The notes: generated by a model not told the origin, from the sequence alone. A stretch of DNA of 64,000 nucleotides from Saccharothrix saharensis (GCF_006716745.1 NZ_VFPP01000001.1:3720001-3784000); one strand, 5' to 3'. Numbered from the stretch's first letter, positions 53,674 through 63,145 are shown. Made by a program: numbers and translations.

Positions 53674-56163
53674 TCATAGGCTCGGGGGTGTCGGAGGGTT
53701 GTTGCGGACAGTGCGCCACCTGGCCAATTCATCACGTGTGGTCGATGTGTGCGGGTGGTCGGTGGCCAGGTGGTGCAGGGAATCGGTCAGCAAATCCTCG
53801 AACTCCGCCACCGCGCGGCCCACGTCACCGGCCACCGCGCGCCAATGAGCCAGATTGCTCCGGGCGGACAAAGTGTCGACATGGCCCACACCCAACACCC
53901 GCACCATGTCCGAAACCAGGGCCTCCAACTCCACCACCGCGCGAGCCGGATCACCAGCGACCGCTCGCCACTTCGCCAGCTCACGGCGTGTGGTCAACGT
54001 ATGCGGATGGTTGCCGGCCAAATGGCGCCGCGAGTCGGCCAGCAAATGCTCGAACTCCACCACGGCACGGCCCACATCTCCTGAGGTCGCCCGCCAGTAG
54101 GCCAAGTTGCTCCGGGCGGACAAAGTGTCGACATGGACCACGCCCAACAGGCGCACCATGTCCGGCACCAAGTCCTCCAACTCCACCACCGCGCGAGCCG
54201 GATCACCAGCAGCGGCACGCCACTTCGCCAGCTCACGCCGCGTGATCAAGGAGTCGAGGTGGTCCGCTCCGAACAGGCGCTCGTAATCCGCGCTCAGCGC
54301 CGCGAACTCCGCCGCGGCACCTGCCGGGTCGCCCACCGTGCCCCGCCAGTAGGCCAGGTTGCTGCGGGCGACCAGGGTTTCGGCGTGATCGGCGCCCAGC
54401 CGTCGGGTCATCGACGCGGTGACTTCTTCGAGCGCCGCGACGGCCGCCACCGGATCACCGGCGATCCCCCGCCACCGGGCCAGCTCACGGCGAGCGATCA
54501 ACGTCCGCTTGTTGTTGCCGCCCCAGACGCGCCTCATGTCGCGAGCGAGCTGCTGGAAATCCGCCACCGCGCCCGCCGGGTCGCCGGAATCGCCGCGCCA
54601 GGCCGCGCGCCTCGACTGGATCGCCAACGTCTTCGGGTGCAGCCTGCCGAGGCCTTGCAGCGCCCACTCCCGCACTCGCGACAGGTGCTCGAACGCCGCA
54701 GCCGGCGAGCCGGCCCCGCCCAGGCTTTCGCCGACCAGTTTGAGCAGGTCGTAGACCTTCCACGACCAGGTGGCCGGGTCGGTCACCGACGCGAGCGCGA
54801 TGGCGTTGGCGCGCAGCACCGCTTCCAGGTCGGCGTCCCGCTTGCCGTGCGGCCAGACGGCTGTCATCGCGGCGGCCGCCGCTCGTGCGGCTCGGGAGAC
54901 ACCGCGAGGACCCAGGTCGTCGCGGACGGATCGCTGGACCAGGGCGTGCACCCGCACAGCGCCGGTGTCGAGGTGGGTCCGGTCGTCGGCCGCGGTGGAG
55001 GTCGCGGTCGGGGTGAGCGTGATCAGGTTGAACCTGTGCAGCCTGGTCAGCGCGTCCAGCACGTCGTCGACGCGGACGCGGCGCCACGCGGACCTGCCGA
55101 GGTGGCCCAGCACCGGTCGACTCGTGAACACGGCCAGGGGTGCGCCGTTGGCGTCGAGCACGCTCGCGATGCGCAGGGCCTTCGAGGCCAGTCCCCTGCC
55201 GCCGGAGCGGTCGGCGCGGTCGATCGACAACGACCAGGTGGTCGCGATCGTGGCCTGGTGCTCGGGCAGCGCGCCCTCGGCCGGTGCCAGGTCCGCCAGC
55301 GTGCGGCGGCGGTCGGCGAACAGCGCCCGGTAGGCGGCGACGGTGAGCAGCGGCTGGTCGACGATGAACGCGACCGCCTGGCCCAGGGCCAGGGGCAGCC
55401 ACCCCAGGTCCCCGGCCAAGCCCTCGAACTGCTCCCGGTCGGCGTCACGGCGATCGCCCAGCGCCCCGGCCAGGTAGTCGAGCGCCTCGGCTTCGGTGAA
55501 CACGTCCAACTCGATCAGGTCTCGCCCGGAGGTCAGCGCGGCGTCACGCAGGCGGCTGGTGACGATCACCTGGCCACCCGCACCGGGTGGCGGGACGAGA
55601 CCTCGCACGTCGGCCGGGTCCTGGACGTCGTCGAGCACGACCAGCCACCGCCTCGCGGTCCCGGCGAGCCAGGCGCGGAACGCCGCCGCGGCCTGCTCGG
55701 GCGGACGCTCGGCGATGAGCGGGTCGTCCTCGACCAGCACCCGTCTCGCGGCCTCGGCGTAGGCGGTCACCACGGCGTCACGGCCGAGCGCGGACAGCCA
55801 CACCGCCACGTCCACGTGCGCGTCGGACCACACCTGCCAGGCGTGCCAGGCGGCCAACTGGGACTTGCCCACCCCGCCCAACCCCGACACCACCACACCC
55901 GCACCGCGGTGTGCGCCGATCACCACCACCGGGCGGTGCGCGGCCAACGCCTCCGTCAGCAGGGCATGACCCCGCCGCTCCTGGTAGTGCTCCGCGAGCG
56001 GCGGGGGAACGCCCACCCGCACCGGCCACGCCACCCGGCGCGTCGCTTGGTGGATCGTGACCACCGCGTCACGACCGGCCTGCACCACCACCCCGGAGCC
56101 GACGACGAACGCGTGCTGACCGTCACCGTCCTCCGCGCCGTCACCGACCACCGCGTCCGCCAC
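53674..56163 (-). CDS. NB-ARC/TPR ATPase (STAND protein) with duplicated repeats
   Basis: A protein of about 829 residues. The N-terminus has VVVQAGRDAVVTIH, a short motif like that of the protein at 10169. NB-ARC follows: P-loop SGLGGVGKSQLA, Walker B WLVVLDDVQDPADV, sensor VIVTSRLRD, and GWLPLALG. A winged-helix region precedes an array of about nine TPR-like units of roughly 43 residues (THTLTTRRELAKWRA type). GTG 56163 is the likely start; GTG 56229 is in frame. It interrupts the glnA-glnE neighbourhood. A regulatory or defence role is inferred from the family. Confidence 0.87.
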   Translation of the reverse strand: MADAVVGDGAEDGDGQHAFVVGSGVVVQAGRDAVVTIHQATRRVAWPVRVGVPPPLAEHYQERRGHALLTEALAAHRPVVVIGAHRGAGVVVSGLGGVGKSQLAAWHAWQVWSDAHVDVAVWLSALGRDAVVTAYAEAARRVLVEDDPLIAERPPEQAAAAFRAWLAGTARRWLVVLDDVQDPADVRGLVPPPGAGGQVIVTSRLRDAALTSGRDLIELDVFTEAEALDYLAGALGDRRDADREQFEGLAGDLGWLPLALGQAVAFIVDQPLLTVAAYRALFADRRRTLADLAPAEGALPEHQATIATTWSLSIDRADRSGGRGLASKALRIASVLDANGAPLAVFTSRPVLGHLGRSAWRRVRVDDVLDALTRLHRFNLITLTPTATSTAADDRTHLDTGAVRVHALVQRSVRDDLGPRGVSRAARAAAAAMTAVWPHGKRDADLEAVLRANAIALASVTDPATWSWKVYDLLKLVGESLGGAGSPAAAFEHLSRVREWALQGLGRLHPKTLAIQSRRAAWRGDSGDPAGAVADFQQLARDMRRVWGGNNKRTLIARRELARWRGIAGDPVAAVAALEEVTASMTRRLGADHAETLVARSNLAYWRGTVGDPAGAAAEFAALSADYERLFGADHLDSLITRRELAKWRAAAGDPARAVVELEDLVPDMVRLLGVVHVDTLSARSNLAYWRATSGDVGRAVVEFEHLLADSRRHLAGNHPHTLTTRRELAKWRAVAGDPARAVVELEALVSDMVRVLGVGHVDTLSARSNLAHWRAVAGDVGRAVAEFEDLLTDSLHHLATDHPHTSTTRDELARWRTVRNNPPTPPSL
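53755..54245 (-). repeat. Recent tandem duplication of TPR units
   Basis: Two segments of about 258 bp, each coding for 86 residues (two TPR units), are near-identical: GPGHVDTLSARSNLAHWRA-type with VDTLSARSNLAYWRA, and TTRRELAKWRAVAGDPARAV with TRRELAKWRAAAGDPARAV. DNA such as GCTCCGGGCGGACAAAGTGT occurs in both. The match at base level implies recent expansion. Confidence 0.75.
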
Positions 56164-56256
56164 GTGCTCCTCGCCCCGCCCACGCCGACCCGCCCATTCT
56201 CGGGCCGGCGCCCGGACAGCGCTCCGCAAGCCTGCGGACGGACCGGCGACCCTCGA

Positions 56257-56646
56257 TCAGGTCCGCGTGAGCCGCCGCACGACCGCCAGCCCTTCGGGCG
56301 TGCCCGGCCAGTGCGCGGCCACGACCTCGGGCCCGGCGGCGCGGATGACGGAACGCAGGACCCAGCTGATCACGATCACGTCGTCCGCGTACCCGAGCAC
56401 CGGGATGAAGTCCGGCACCAGGTCGAACGGCAGGGCGAGGTAGCCCAGCAGCAACCACAGCCGGACGCGGACGGAGCGGGGGAGCCCGGGGTCGCGGCCC
56501 AGCCGCGTGACCAGGCGCAGGACGTCCGGCAGCAGGCGGACGGCCTGCGACAGCGCCGAGCCGCGCGGCCGGAGGAGGAACAGGCACAGGATGAGCAGCA
56601 GCCACAGGCCCAGCAGGCCGACGGCCACGCCGATGAGGACGTCCAC
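56257..56646 (-). CDS. YkvA-like DUF1232 membrane protein
   Basis: A 129-residue protein with one N-terminal membrane segment and the DUF1232 core LWLLLGYLALPFDLVPDFIPVLGYADD. GTG 56646 directly abuts the stop codon of the preceding gene. The function is unknown. Confidence 0.92.
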   Translation of the reverse strand: MDVLIGVAVGLLGLWLLLILCLFLLRPRGSALSQAVRLLPDVLRLVTRLGRDPGLPRSVRVRLWLLLGYLALPFDLVPDFIPVLGYADDVIVISWVLRSVIRAAGPEVVAAHWPGTPEGLAVVRRLTRT

Positions 56647-57291
56647 CTACCGGGGGATCGGGATACCGGTCACGGTCACCTCGCCGCCGGTGGGGGCGAG
56701 CTGGCCGATGATCCCGGAGAACGTGAGCGAGAACGTGGTGCTGTCCGCGCCTGCCTTCGCGTCCAGCTCCAGGAACCCGTTGATGCTGGAGTTCTTCCCG
56801 ATCGACGCGGGCCACCGGCTGGTCGACGTGGACGCGCCGTAGTCGCGCTGCGCGTCGTCCACCGCGGACACGGACGCCACGGGGAGGTCCATCTTCGCCG
56901 TGCTGGCGTTGATCGCGGTGACGAAGACCTTCAGGCGGCCACCCAGGTTCTCCACCTTGGTGACCTCCACGGTGAGCAGCCCGCGCGCCTGCTTCCACGA
57001 TCCGGTGACGACCTTGGTGTCCACGCTGGGCGGGGCGTCGTCCGGAGTGGAGGTCGCCGGGGCCGTGCCGACCGCGCCGTCCAGGCTGCCGGCGTTGTCC
57101 TCGGTGGAGGGCGCGGTGGCCGTCGTGGGGGTGGTCGAAGAGGTTTCACGCAGCGTGAAGCTCAGCGCGCCCACGCCGACCGTGCCGGCGGTGACCGCCT
57201 GGATCACCCCGAGCAGGACCAGCACCCCGAGCATGACCAAGCTGATCTTGAGAGCCGCGCTGCTCTTCTTGCGGTGGTTCTCGTCGTCCAT
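56647..57291 (-). CDS. Membrane-anchored DUF4352-like protein
   Basis: A 214-residue protein: short cytoplasmic tail, membrane segment (ISLVMLGVLVLLGVIQAVTA), a Thr/Pro/Ala linker (about residues 48-95) and a beta-sandwich domain (LLTVEVTKVENLGGRLKVFV) of DUF4352 appearance. ATG 57291 has AAGGA upstream. The gene touches the DUF1232 gene with no gap, so they are one operon. Role outside the membrane unknown. Confidence 0.8.
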   Translation of the reverse strand: MDDENHRKKSSAALKISLVMLGVLVLLGVIQAVTAGTVGVGALSFTLRETSSTTPTTATAPSTEDNAGSLDGAVGTAPATSTPDDAPPSVDTKVVTGSWKQARGLLTVEVTKVENLGGRLKVFVTAINASTAKMDLPVASVSAVDDAQRDYGASTSTSRWPASIGKNSSINGFLELDAKAGADSTTFSLTFSGIIGQLAPTGGEVTVTGIPIPR

Positions 57292-57480
57292 GACGTCCTT
57301 CGTCCGGGCGCACGCGTGCGAACGTGAATCTCCCCCAGGAGTGCCGATAGTCTCGGCATAGGGAACACCAATAGTCAATGCGTGGGGCCCCTGGTTCGAC
57401 GGTGGGTAGCCCCCGATCGACACGCCGTCCCCACCAGGGCTGCCCGTCCCCCGACCGGGGTGGGCGGCTAGGGTCGCGCC

Positions 57481-57696
57481 GTGTCTGATGACGTCGCAAC
57501 CCCCGCCCAGGTGCTGTCCACCAACATCTTCGACTCCGCCGCCGAGGCGATCGAGGCGATCGGCGCCGCCGACGTGCTCGGCCTCGGTGTCCGGGTGTCG
57601 AACCGCCTCGTCCAGGACGAGGAGTCCGACGACGCGCTCGTCGAGGAGTGGATCGTCGAACTGCTCACCTCGGTCCCGACCGCCGACGAGGAGTGA
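57481..57696 (+). CDS. Small acidic hypothetical protein
   Basis: A 71-residue acidic protein: a helical AAEAIEAIGAADVLGL, then VRVSNRLVQDEESDDALVEE and VELLTSVPTADEE. GTG 57481 is the start. It is divergent from the DUF4352-like gene. I recognise no family. Confidence 0.7.
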   Translation: MSDDVATPAQVLSTNIFDSAAEAIEAIGAADVLGLGVRVSNRLVQDEESDDALVEEWIVELLTSVPTADEE

Positions 57697-57702
57697 GACG
57701 GC

Positions 57703-57739
57703 GGAGGGCCCCCGCCCTCGACCGGGACGGGGGTCCTCC
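57703..57739. terminator. Bidirectional terminator
   Basis: A 12-bp inverted repeat with one G:T pairing (57703-57714 with 57728-57739) separates the small acidic gene from the convergent oxidoreductase gene. Confidence 0.7.
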
Positions 57740-57748
57740 ACCACCCGC

Positions 57749-58678
57749 TCACACGGCCAGCACGACCTTGCCCCGCACGTGCTTGCCCTCCAGCAGCCGG
57801 TGCGCCTCGGCGGCCTGCTCCAGCGGGAACACCTGCTGCACCTCGACCTTCAACGCCCCCGAACCCGCCTGCTCGGCGAGCCAGTCCAGGTCCGCCCGCA
57901 CGGGCTTGGCGTAGGCGTACCGACCGCCCAGCTCCAGCACGTTGGTGTCCACGATGGACACGATCCGGGCCGGGTCGCGCACCAGCGCGGGCGAGTCGTT
58001 GAGCGCCGCACCGCCGACGCAGTCGAACGCCACGTCGACCTTCCCGTCACCGCCGACGAGCTCGGCCACGTTGTCCACCAGCGCGTCCCCATAAGCCACC
58101 GGCTCCACGCCCAGGCCACGCAGGAACCCGTGGTTGCGCGGCGACGCGGTGCCGATCACGCGTGACGCGCCGAGGATCCGCGCCACCTGCACGGCCAGGT
58201 GGCCGACACCACCGGCGGCGGCGTGCACGAGGACCGTGTCGCCCGAGGACACCCCGACCTTGCGCAACGCCTGCAACGCGGTGAGGCCGGTCAGCGCGAG
58301 GCCACCCGCCTCCTCGAACGACAGCGACGCCGGTTTGTGCGCCAACCCGCGCTCGGTGGCCGCCACCAGCTCGCCGTACGTCCCGTGCTGCACGTGGTCC
58401 TTGCGCTGGTAGCCGAACACCTCGTCACCGACGGCGAACCCGTCCACCGCCGGCCCGACGGCCCGGACCACCCCGGCCACGTCCCAGCCGGGGACCAGCG
58501 GGAAGTGGCACGGCATCGAACCCGCCACGTACCCCATGCGCACCAGCCGGTCGACCGGGTTCACCCCGGCGGCACGCACCTCGACCAGCACCTGGTCCAA
58601 CGCGATCGGCGGGTCCGGCAGCTCCCGCAGCACGAGGACATCGGCATCTCCGAATTCGGTCTGCGCGATCGCTTTCAC
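57749..58678 (-). CDS. Zinc-free MDR oxidoreductase (quinone reductase-like)
   Basis: A 309-residue enzyme. The GroES-like part begins MKAIAQTEFGDADVLVLREL with VEVRAAGVNPVDR and PGWDVAGVV; the cofactor loop is VLVHAAAGGVGHLAVQVA, with the AAxxGGVG pattern of NADPH-dependent quinone reductases. The zinc cysteines of alcohol dehydrogenases are missing. The substrate is unknown. It lies just downstream of glnE on the same strand, with 12 bases between stop and start. Confidence 0.92.
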   Translation of the reverse strand: MKAIAQTEFGDADVLVLRELPDPPIALDQVLVEVRAAGVNPVDRLVRMGYVAGSMPCHFPLVPGWDVAGVVRAVGPAVDGFAVGDEVFGYQRKDHVQHGTYGELVAATERGLAHKPASLSFEEAGGLALTGLTALQALRKVGVSSGDTVLVHAAAGGVGHLAVQVARILGASRVIGTASPRNHGFLRGLGVEPVAYGDALVDNVAELVGGDGKVDVAFDCVGGAALNDSPALVRDPARIVSIVDTNVLELGGRYAYAKPVRADLDWLAEQAGSGALKVEVQQVFPLEQAAEAHRLLEGKHVRGKVVLAV

Positions 58679-58690
58679 GGACCCCAGTGT

Positions 58691-61633
58691 TCAGGACCCG
58701 TAGAAGATGCGCTCGATCACGGCCCGCGCGCGGCGCGTGGTGCGCCGGTAGGCGTCCAGGAACTCGCCGGGCTCACCCGCGTGCCCCATCGCCGACGCCA
58801 CGCCCGCCAGGTCGCGCCCGACGGTGGGCAACTGGTCGCCGGCCTTGCCCTTCACCAGCATCACGGCGTTGCGCGCCCGGGTCGCCACCTCCCACGCCTC
58901 CCGCAGCGCCGACGAGTCGTCCTCGGACACCAGCCCCGCCTCGGTCGCCGCACGCAGCCCGCGCACGGTCGACGGCGTGCGCAGGCCCGGCACCTCGAAC
59001 GCGTGCTGGAGCTGCAGCAGCTGCACGGTCCACTCGACGTCGGCGAGCCCGCCGCGGCCCAGCTTGGTGTGGGTGGACGGGTCGGCGCCGCGCGGCAGCC
59101 GCTCGGCCTCGACGCGAGCCTTGATGCGCCGGATCTCCCGCACGGCCCCGGCGTCCAGCCCCTTCGCCGGGTACCGCACCGGGTCGATCATCTCGACGAA
59201 CCGCGCGCCGAGGTCGGCGTCGCCGCCGATGACGCGGGCCCGCAGCAACGCCTGCGCCTCCCACAGCTCGGCCCACTGCGCGTAGTAGGCCCGGTAGGAG
59301 TCGAGCGTGCGCACCAGGGGCCCTTGCCTGCCCTCCGGCCGCAGGTCGGTGTCCACCTGCAACGGCGGGTCCTGGCTGGGCGCGCTGAGCAACCGCCGCA
59401 CCTGCTCCACCACGGACGACGCGTACCGGGCGGCGTCCGCGTCGCTCACCCCCGGCGCGGGCTCGCACACGAACATCACGTCGGCGTCCGAGCCGTACCC
59501 CAGCTCGCGCCCGCCGAGCCGGCCCATGCCGATGACCGCGATGGACGCCGCAGGCTCACCCGCCGACCGCACCACCGCGTCCAGCGCCGCCTGCAACACC
59601 GCCACCCACACCTCGGACAGCGACACGCACACCGTCCGCAGCGGCACCAGCCCGAGCAGGTCGGCCGACGCCACCCGCAGCAGCTCCTGGCGGCGCAACG
59701 ACCGGGCCGCGGTGACCGCGCGGTCCAGGTCCCGGTACCGGGACACGGCGCTGCGCAGCGGGTTGCCGATCGTCATCGGGTCGCGGCCGACCAGCGCGTC
59801 GGTGTCGGCCAGCAGTGGCAGCACCTCCGGCGCGCGGACCAGCAGGTCCGGCACGAGCTTCGAGGTGCCCAGCAGCGCGGCCAGCCGGTCGACCACCGTG
59901 CCCTCGTCCCGCAGCAGCCGCAGGTACCAGGGCGTCTCGGCCAGCGCCTCGGACACCTTCCGGTACGCCAGCAGACCCCGATCCGGGTCCGGCGTGGTCG
60001 CGAACAGGTCGAGCAGCACGGGCAGCAGCGCCGTCTGGATCCGCGCCCGCCGGGAAACGCCCCTGGTCAGCGCCTCGATGTGCTTCAGCGCGCCGTCCGG
60101 GGCGGCGTAGCCCAGCGCGGCGAGCCGTGCCGCGGCCTGGGACGTCGTCAGCCGCAACGCCTCGGTCGGCACGTTCGCGACGGCCTGCAGCAGCGGCCGG
60201 TAGAACAGCTTCTCGTGCAGCCTGCGCACCTGGTTGGCGCGCTTGCGGAACTCGGTGAGCAGCACCTGGCCCTCCGACAGCCCGCCCTCGGCCTGCAACC
60301 CGGACGCGCGCGCCAGCCACCGCAGCGCGGCCACGTCGTCGTCGGCGGGGAACAGGTGGGTGCGCAGCAGCCGCTGCAACTGCAACCGGTGCTCCAACGT
60401 GCGCAGGAACCGGTAGGCGCGGCCGAAGTCGGCGGCGTCCGCGCGACCGATGTACCCGCCGCGCCCCAACGCGGCCAACGCCTGCGTGGTCGTGGTGATG
60501 CGCAGCTCCTCGTCACCGCGACCGTGCACGAGTTGCAGCAGCTGCACGGCGAACTCGACGTCACGCAGCCCACCCCGGCCCAGCTTCAGCTCCCGGTCGG
60601 TCAGGTCGGCGGGCACGTGGTCCTCGACGCGGCGGCGCATGGCCTGCACGTCGGGCACGAAGTCCTCCCGCTCGGCGGCCGTCCACACCAGGGGCCGCAC
60701 CACGTCCATGTACCGCCGGCCCAGCTCCTCGTCACCGGCCACCGGTCGCGCCTTGAGCAGCGCCTGGAACTCCCACGTCCGCGCCCACCGCTGGTAGTAG
60801 GTGGCGTGGCCGTCCAGCGTGCGCACCAGCGCGCCCGCCTTGCCCTCCGGCCGCAGCGCCGCGTCCACCTCGAAGCACGCCTGCCCGGCGACCTGCATCA
60901 CCGCGCCGGCCAGCCGGGTCGCCACGGCCAGGTCGCCCTCGCCGACGAACACCACGTCCACGTCGCTGACGTAGTTCAGCTCCCGCGCGCCGCACTTGCC
61001 CATCGCGATCACCGCGAGCCGGCACTCGTCCGACCGCGGCACCTGTCGCCCGGCGACGTCCAGCGCGGCCCGCAACGCGGCCACCGCCAGGTCCGACAGC
61101 AGGCTGGCCACGTCGTCGTAGTTGACGTAGAGCTGCTCCGGCTCGACCACGTGCGCCAGGTCCGCGGCGGCGATCCGGCACAGCAGCGCCCGATACTCCA
61201 GCCGCAGCGCCTTCACGGCGTCCGCGCCGGTCAGCCCCTCGACCGCGGCGACCAGGGCGGGCGCGAACAACCGGGCGTCCACCGGTTCGTCGTCCACCAG
61301 GCCGTGCCAGCGGTCGGGGTTGGCGACCAGGAAGTCCGACAGCGCGGTGGACGAGCCGAGCACTGCCAGCAGCCGGCCGCGCAACGCCTCGCTGTCGCGC
61401 AACGCCTGGTCCAGCTCGGGCCAGGCGTCGCCGAGCGCCTCCCGCAACCGGTCGACCCCGCGCAGCGCCAGGTCCGGGTCCGGGCTGCGGGACAGCGCCA
61501 CCAGGATCGGCTCGTTGCCCTCGCTCGGCCGGCGACCCTCCCACCAGCCGGCCGCGTGCAGGTGCTCACCGCTGCGGGCCTCGGTCAGGCCGAACCGCGC
61601 GGGGGACGTGGGGAGACGGGCTGGATCGGTCAT
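58691..61633 (-). CDS. glnE: Glutamine synthetase adenylyltransferase/adenylyl-removing enzyme
   Basis: A 980-residue bifunctional enzyme. Two nucleotidyltransferase domains are visible: MGKCGARELNYVSDVDVVFV (N-terminal, deadenylylating) and MGRLGGRELGYGSDADVMFV (C-terminal, adenylylating); a helical linker with LVTEFRKRAN-type repeats and KLGRGGLADVEWTVQLLQL follow each. It modifies the Tyr of GlnA (51590) in response to nitrogen status. ATG 61633 is the start. Confidence 0.97.
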   Translation of the reverse strand: MTDPARLPTSPARFGLTEARSGEHLHAAGWWEGRRPSEGNEPILVALSRSPDPDLALRGVDRLREALGDAWPELDQALRDSEALRGRLLAVLGSSTALSDFLVANPDRWHGLVDDEPVDARLFAPALVAAVEGLTGADAVKALRLEYRALLCRIAAADLAHVVEPEQLYVNYDDVASLLSDLAVAALRAALDVAGRQVPRSDECRLAVIAMGKCGARELNYVSDVDVVFVGEGDLAVATRLAGAVMQVAGQACFEVDAALRPEGKAGALVRTLDGHATYYQRWARTWEFQALLKARPVAGDEELGRRYMDVVRPLVWTAAEREDFVPDVQAMRRRVEDHVPADLTDRELKLGRGGLRDVEFAVQLLQLVHGRGDEELRITTTTQALAALGRGGYIGRADAADFGRAYRFLRTLEHRLQLQRLLRTHLFPADDDVAALRWLARASGLQAEGGLSEGQVLLTEFRKRANQVRRLHEKLFYRPLLQAVANVPTEALRLTTSQAAARLAALGYAAPDGALKHIEALTRGVSRRARIQTALLPVLLDLFATTPDPDRGLLAYRKVSEALAETPWYLRLLRDEGTVVDRLAALLGTSKLVPDLLVRAPEVLPLLADTDALVGRDPMTIGNPLRSAVSRYRDLDRAVTAARSLRRQELLRVASADLLGLVPLRTVCVSLSEVWVAVLQAALDAVVRSAGEPAASIAVIGMGRLGGRELGYGSDADVMFVCEPAPGVSDADAARYASSVVEQVRRLLSAPSQDPPLQVDTDLRPEGRQGPLVRTLDSYRAYYAQWAELWEAQALLRARVIGGDADLGARFVEMIDPVRYPAKGLDAGAVREIRRIKARVEAERLPRGADPSTHTKLGRGGLADVEWTVQLLQLQHAFEVPGLRTPSTVRGLRAATEAGLVSEDDSSALREAWEVATRARNAVMLVKGKAGDQLPTVGRDLAGVASAMGHAGEPGEFLDAYRRTTRRARAVIERIFYGS

Positions 61634-61664
61634 CGCCGAACACCGTAGCCCGCCGGGGGTCCGG

Positions 61665-61889
61665 TCAGCCGGCCACGATCAAGTAGATACCGAACAACAC
61701 CACGGTCACGCACGCCAGCAGGCACACCGCCGCGGCGACCGTCGGCAGCGCGGTCGACGCCTGGCGCTCCTGCGCCGCCTCCCGCGCCGACAGCGCCCGC
61801 AGGCCGCCCGAGAACAGCAGGACCAGCCCCAGCACCACCGCGAGGCTCACGCCGAACACGGCGCCCAATGCCGCCCAGTCGATCTTCAC
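61665..61889 (-). CDS. Two-segment membrane protein coupled to Pit
   Basis: A 74-residue protein with two membrane segments (WAALGAVFGVSLAVVLGLVL and VAAAVCLLACVTVVLFGIYL) joined by a charged loop (LSAREAAQERQAST). GTG 61889 overlaps the pit stop (GTGA). Probably an accessory subunit or assembly partner of the transporter; not known to me by name. Confidence 0.75.
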   Translation of the reverse strand: MKIDWAALGAVFGVSLAVVLGLVLLFSGGLRALSAREAAQERQASTALPTVAAAVCLLACVTVVLFGIYLIVAG

Positions 61890-63019
61890 GCTGCCACCTT
61901 GTGCGTCTCGGCCTGCGCCGCGATCTCGTCCACCACGTGCTCGGGCCGCACCGGTTCCCGGCGCGACAGCAGCCAGATCACCAGCGACATTCCCACACCG
62001 GCCGCCGCCACGGCGACCACGCCCACCGTGCCCAGGGACGCGACCTTGCCCGCGAGCGCGCCGACCAGGCCCGCCGCCGGCAGCGTCAGCCCCCACGCCG
62101 CGGCCATCCGACCGGCCACGCCCCACCGCACGCCGTCGCGCTGGCGGCCCAGGCCGGAGCCCATGATGCCGCCGGACGCCACGTGCGTCGTGGACAGCGC
62201 GAACCCCAGGTGCGAGGACGCCATGATCACGGTCGCCGCACTGGTCTGGGCGGCGAAGCCCTGCGGCGCCTCGATCGTGGTCAGGCCCGAGCCCAGGGTC
62301 TTGGTGATCCGCCACCCGCCCAGGTACGTGCCCAGCGCGATGGCGATCGCCGCGCTCAGGATCACCCACAGCGGCGGCTCGGAGCCGGGCGCGAGCGTGC
62401 CCGCGGTGATCAGGGTCAGCGTGATGATGCCCATCGTCTTCTGGGCGTCGTTCGTGCCGTGCGCCAGCGACATGAGCGCGGCGGACGCGATCTGGCCCGC
62501 CTTGAATCCCTTGTCGGTCACCGACCTGCGGGCCCGCTTGGTCAGCCGGTAGGTCAGGTAGGTGGCCAGCATCGCCACGATGCCCGCCACCAGGGGCGCG
62601 GCGATCGCGGGCGCCACGACCTTGTCCACGACCTTCGCGAAGTGCACCGCGTCGGCGCCCGAGGCGATCCAGGTCGCCCCGATCAGACCGCCGAACAGGG
62701 CGTGCGACGAGCTCGACGGCAGCCCGACGTACCAGGTCACCAGGTTCCACATGATGGCGCCGATCAACCCGCCGAACACGATCGCGGGCGTGATTCTGGC
62801 GTCGTCGACGATCCCGCCGGAGATGGTCTTGGCCACCTCGACCGACAGCAACGCTCCCACCAGGTTCAACACCGCGGAGAACGCGACGGCCGTGCGGGGC
62901 CGCAGCGCGCCGGTGGCGATGGAGGTCGCCATCGAGTTCGCGGTGTCGTGGAAGCCGTTGGTGAAGTCGAAGACCAGAGCTGTGATGACCACGATGATGA
63001 CGAGGAGCGAGGCATCCAC
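61886..63019 (-). CDS. pit: Low-affinity inorganic phosphate transporter (Pit family)
   Basis: A 377-residue permease with about ten membrane segments. The duplicated PiT signatures are FDFTNGFHDTANSMATSIAT and ALMSLAHGTNDAQKTMGIIT. It imports phosphate as a metal-phosphate complex driven by the proton gradient. GTG 63019 has GGAGG eight bases upstream. A four-unit PHO-box-like array lies in front. The next gene downstream is a two-segment membrane protein coupled by GTGA. Confidence 0.96.
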   Translation of the reverse strand: MDASLLVIIVVITALVFDFTNGFHDTANSMATSIATGALRPRTAVAFSAVLNLVGALLSVEVAKTISGGIVDDARITPAIVFGGLIGAIMWNLVTWYVGLPSSSSHALFGGLIGATWIASGADAVHFAKVVDKVVAPAIAAPLVAGIVAMLATYLTYRLTKRARRSVTDKGFKAGQIASAALMSLAHGTNDAQKTMGIITLTLITAGTLAPGSEPPLWVILSAAIAIALGTYLGGWRITKTLGSGLTTIEAPQGFAAQTSAATVIMASSHLGFALSTTHVASGGIMGSGLGRQRDGVRWGVAGRMAAAWGLTLPAAGLVGALAGKVASLGTVGVVAVAAAGVGMSLVIWLLSRREPVRPEHVVDEIAAQAETHKVAA

Positions 63020-63052
63020 GCTGATTCCTCCAACTGAATCGACACAGTCGAA

Positions 63053-63124
63053 GGTAAACGCTACCCGTCTGGCCGATGAACACTCACAACGACGAGGTGA
63101 ACGCTACCTGTCCGAACGATGAAC
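63053..63124 (-). promoter_or_regulatory. PHO-box-like direct repeats upstream of pit
   Basis: On the minus strand GTTCATC, GTTCACC, GTTCATC and GTTTACC occur at 63124, 63102, 63081 and 63059, spaced 22, 21 and 22 bp. They form two larger units of the pattern GTTCATCG, then GGTAGCGTT(C/T)ACC. This matches the GTTCACC-type PHO boxes bound by actinobacterial PhoP, with helical phasing. Confidence 0.65.
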
Positions 63125-63145
63125 GCTCACATCGGTGGAGGTTCG

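Noticed and set aside
58199-61648. 1149-residue plus-strand open frame opposite glnE
   Set aside because: It has no domain and a composition of Arg, His, Gln and Pro typical of antisense frames of high-GC genes.
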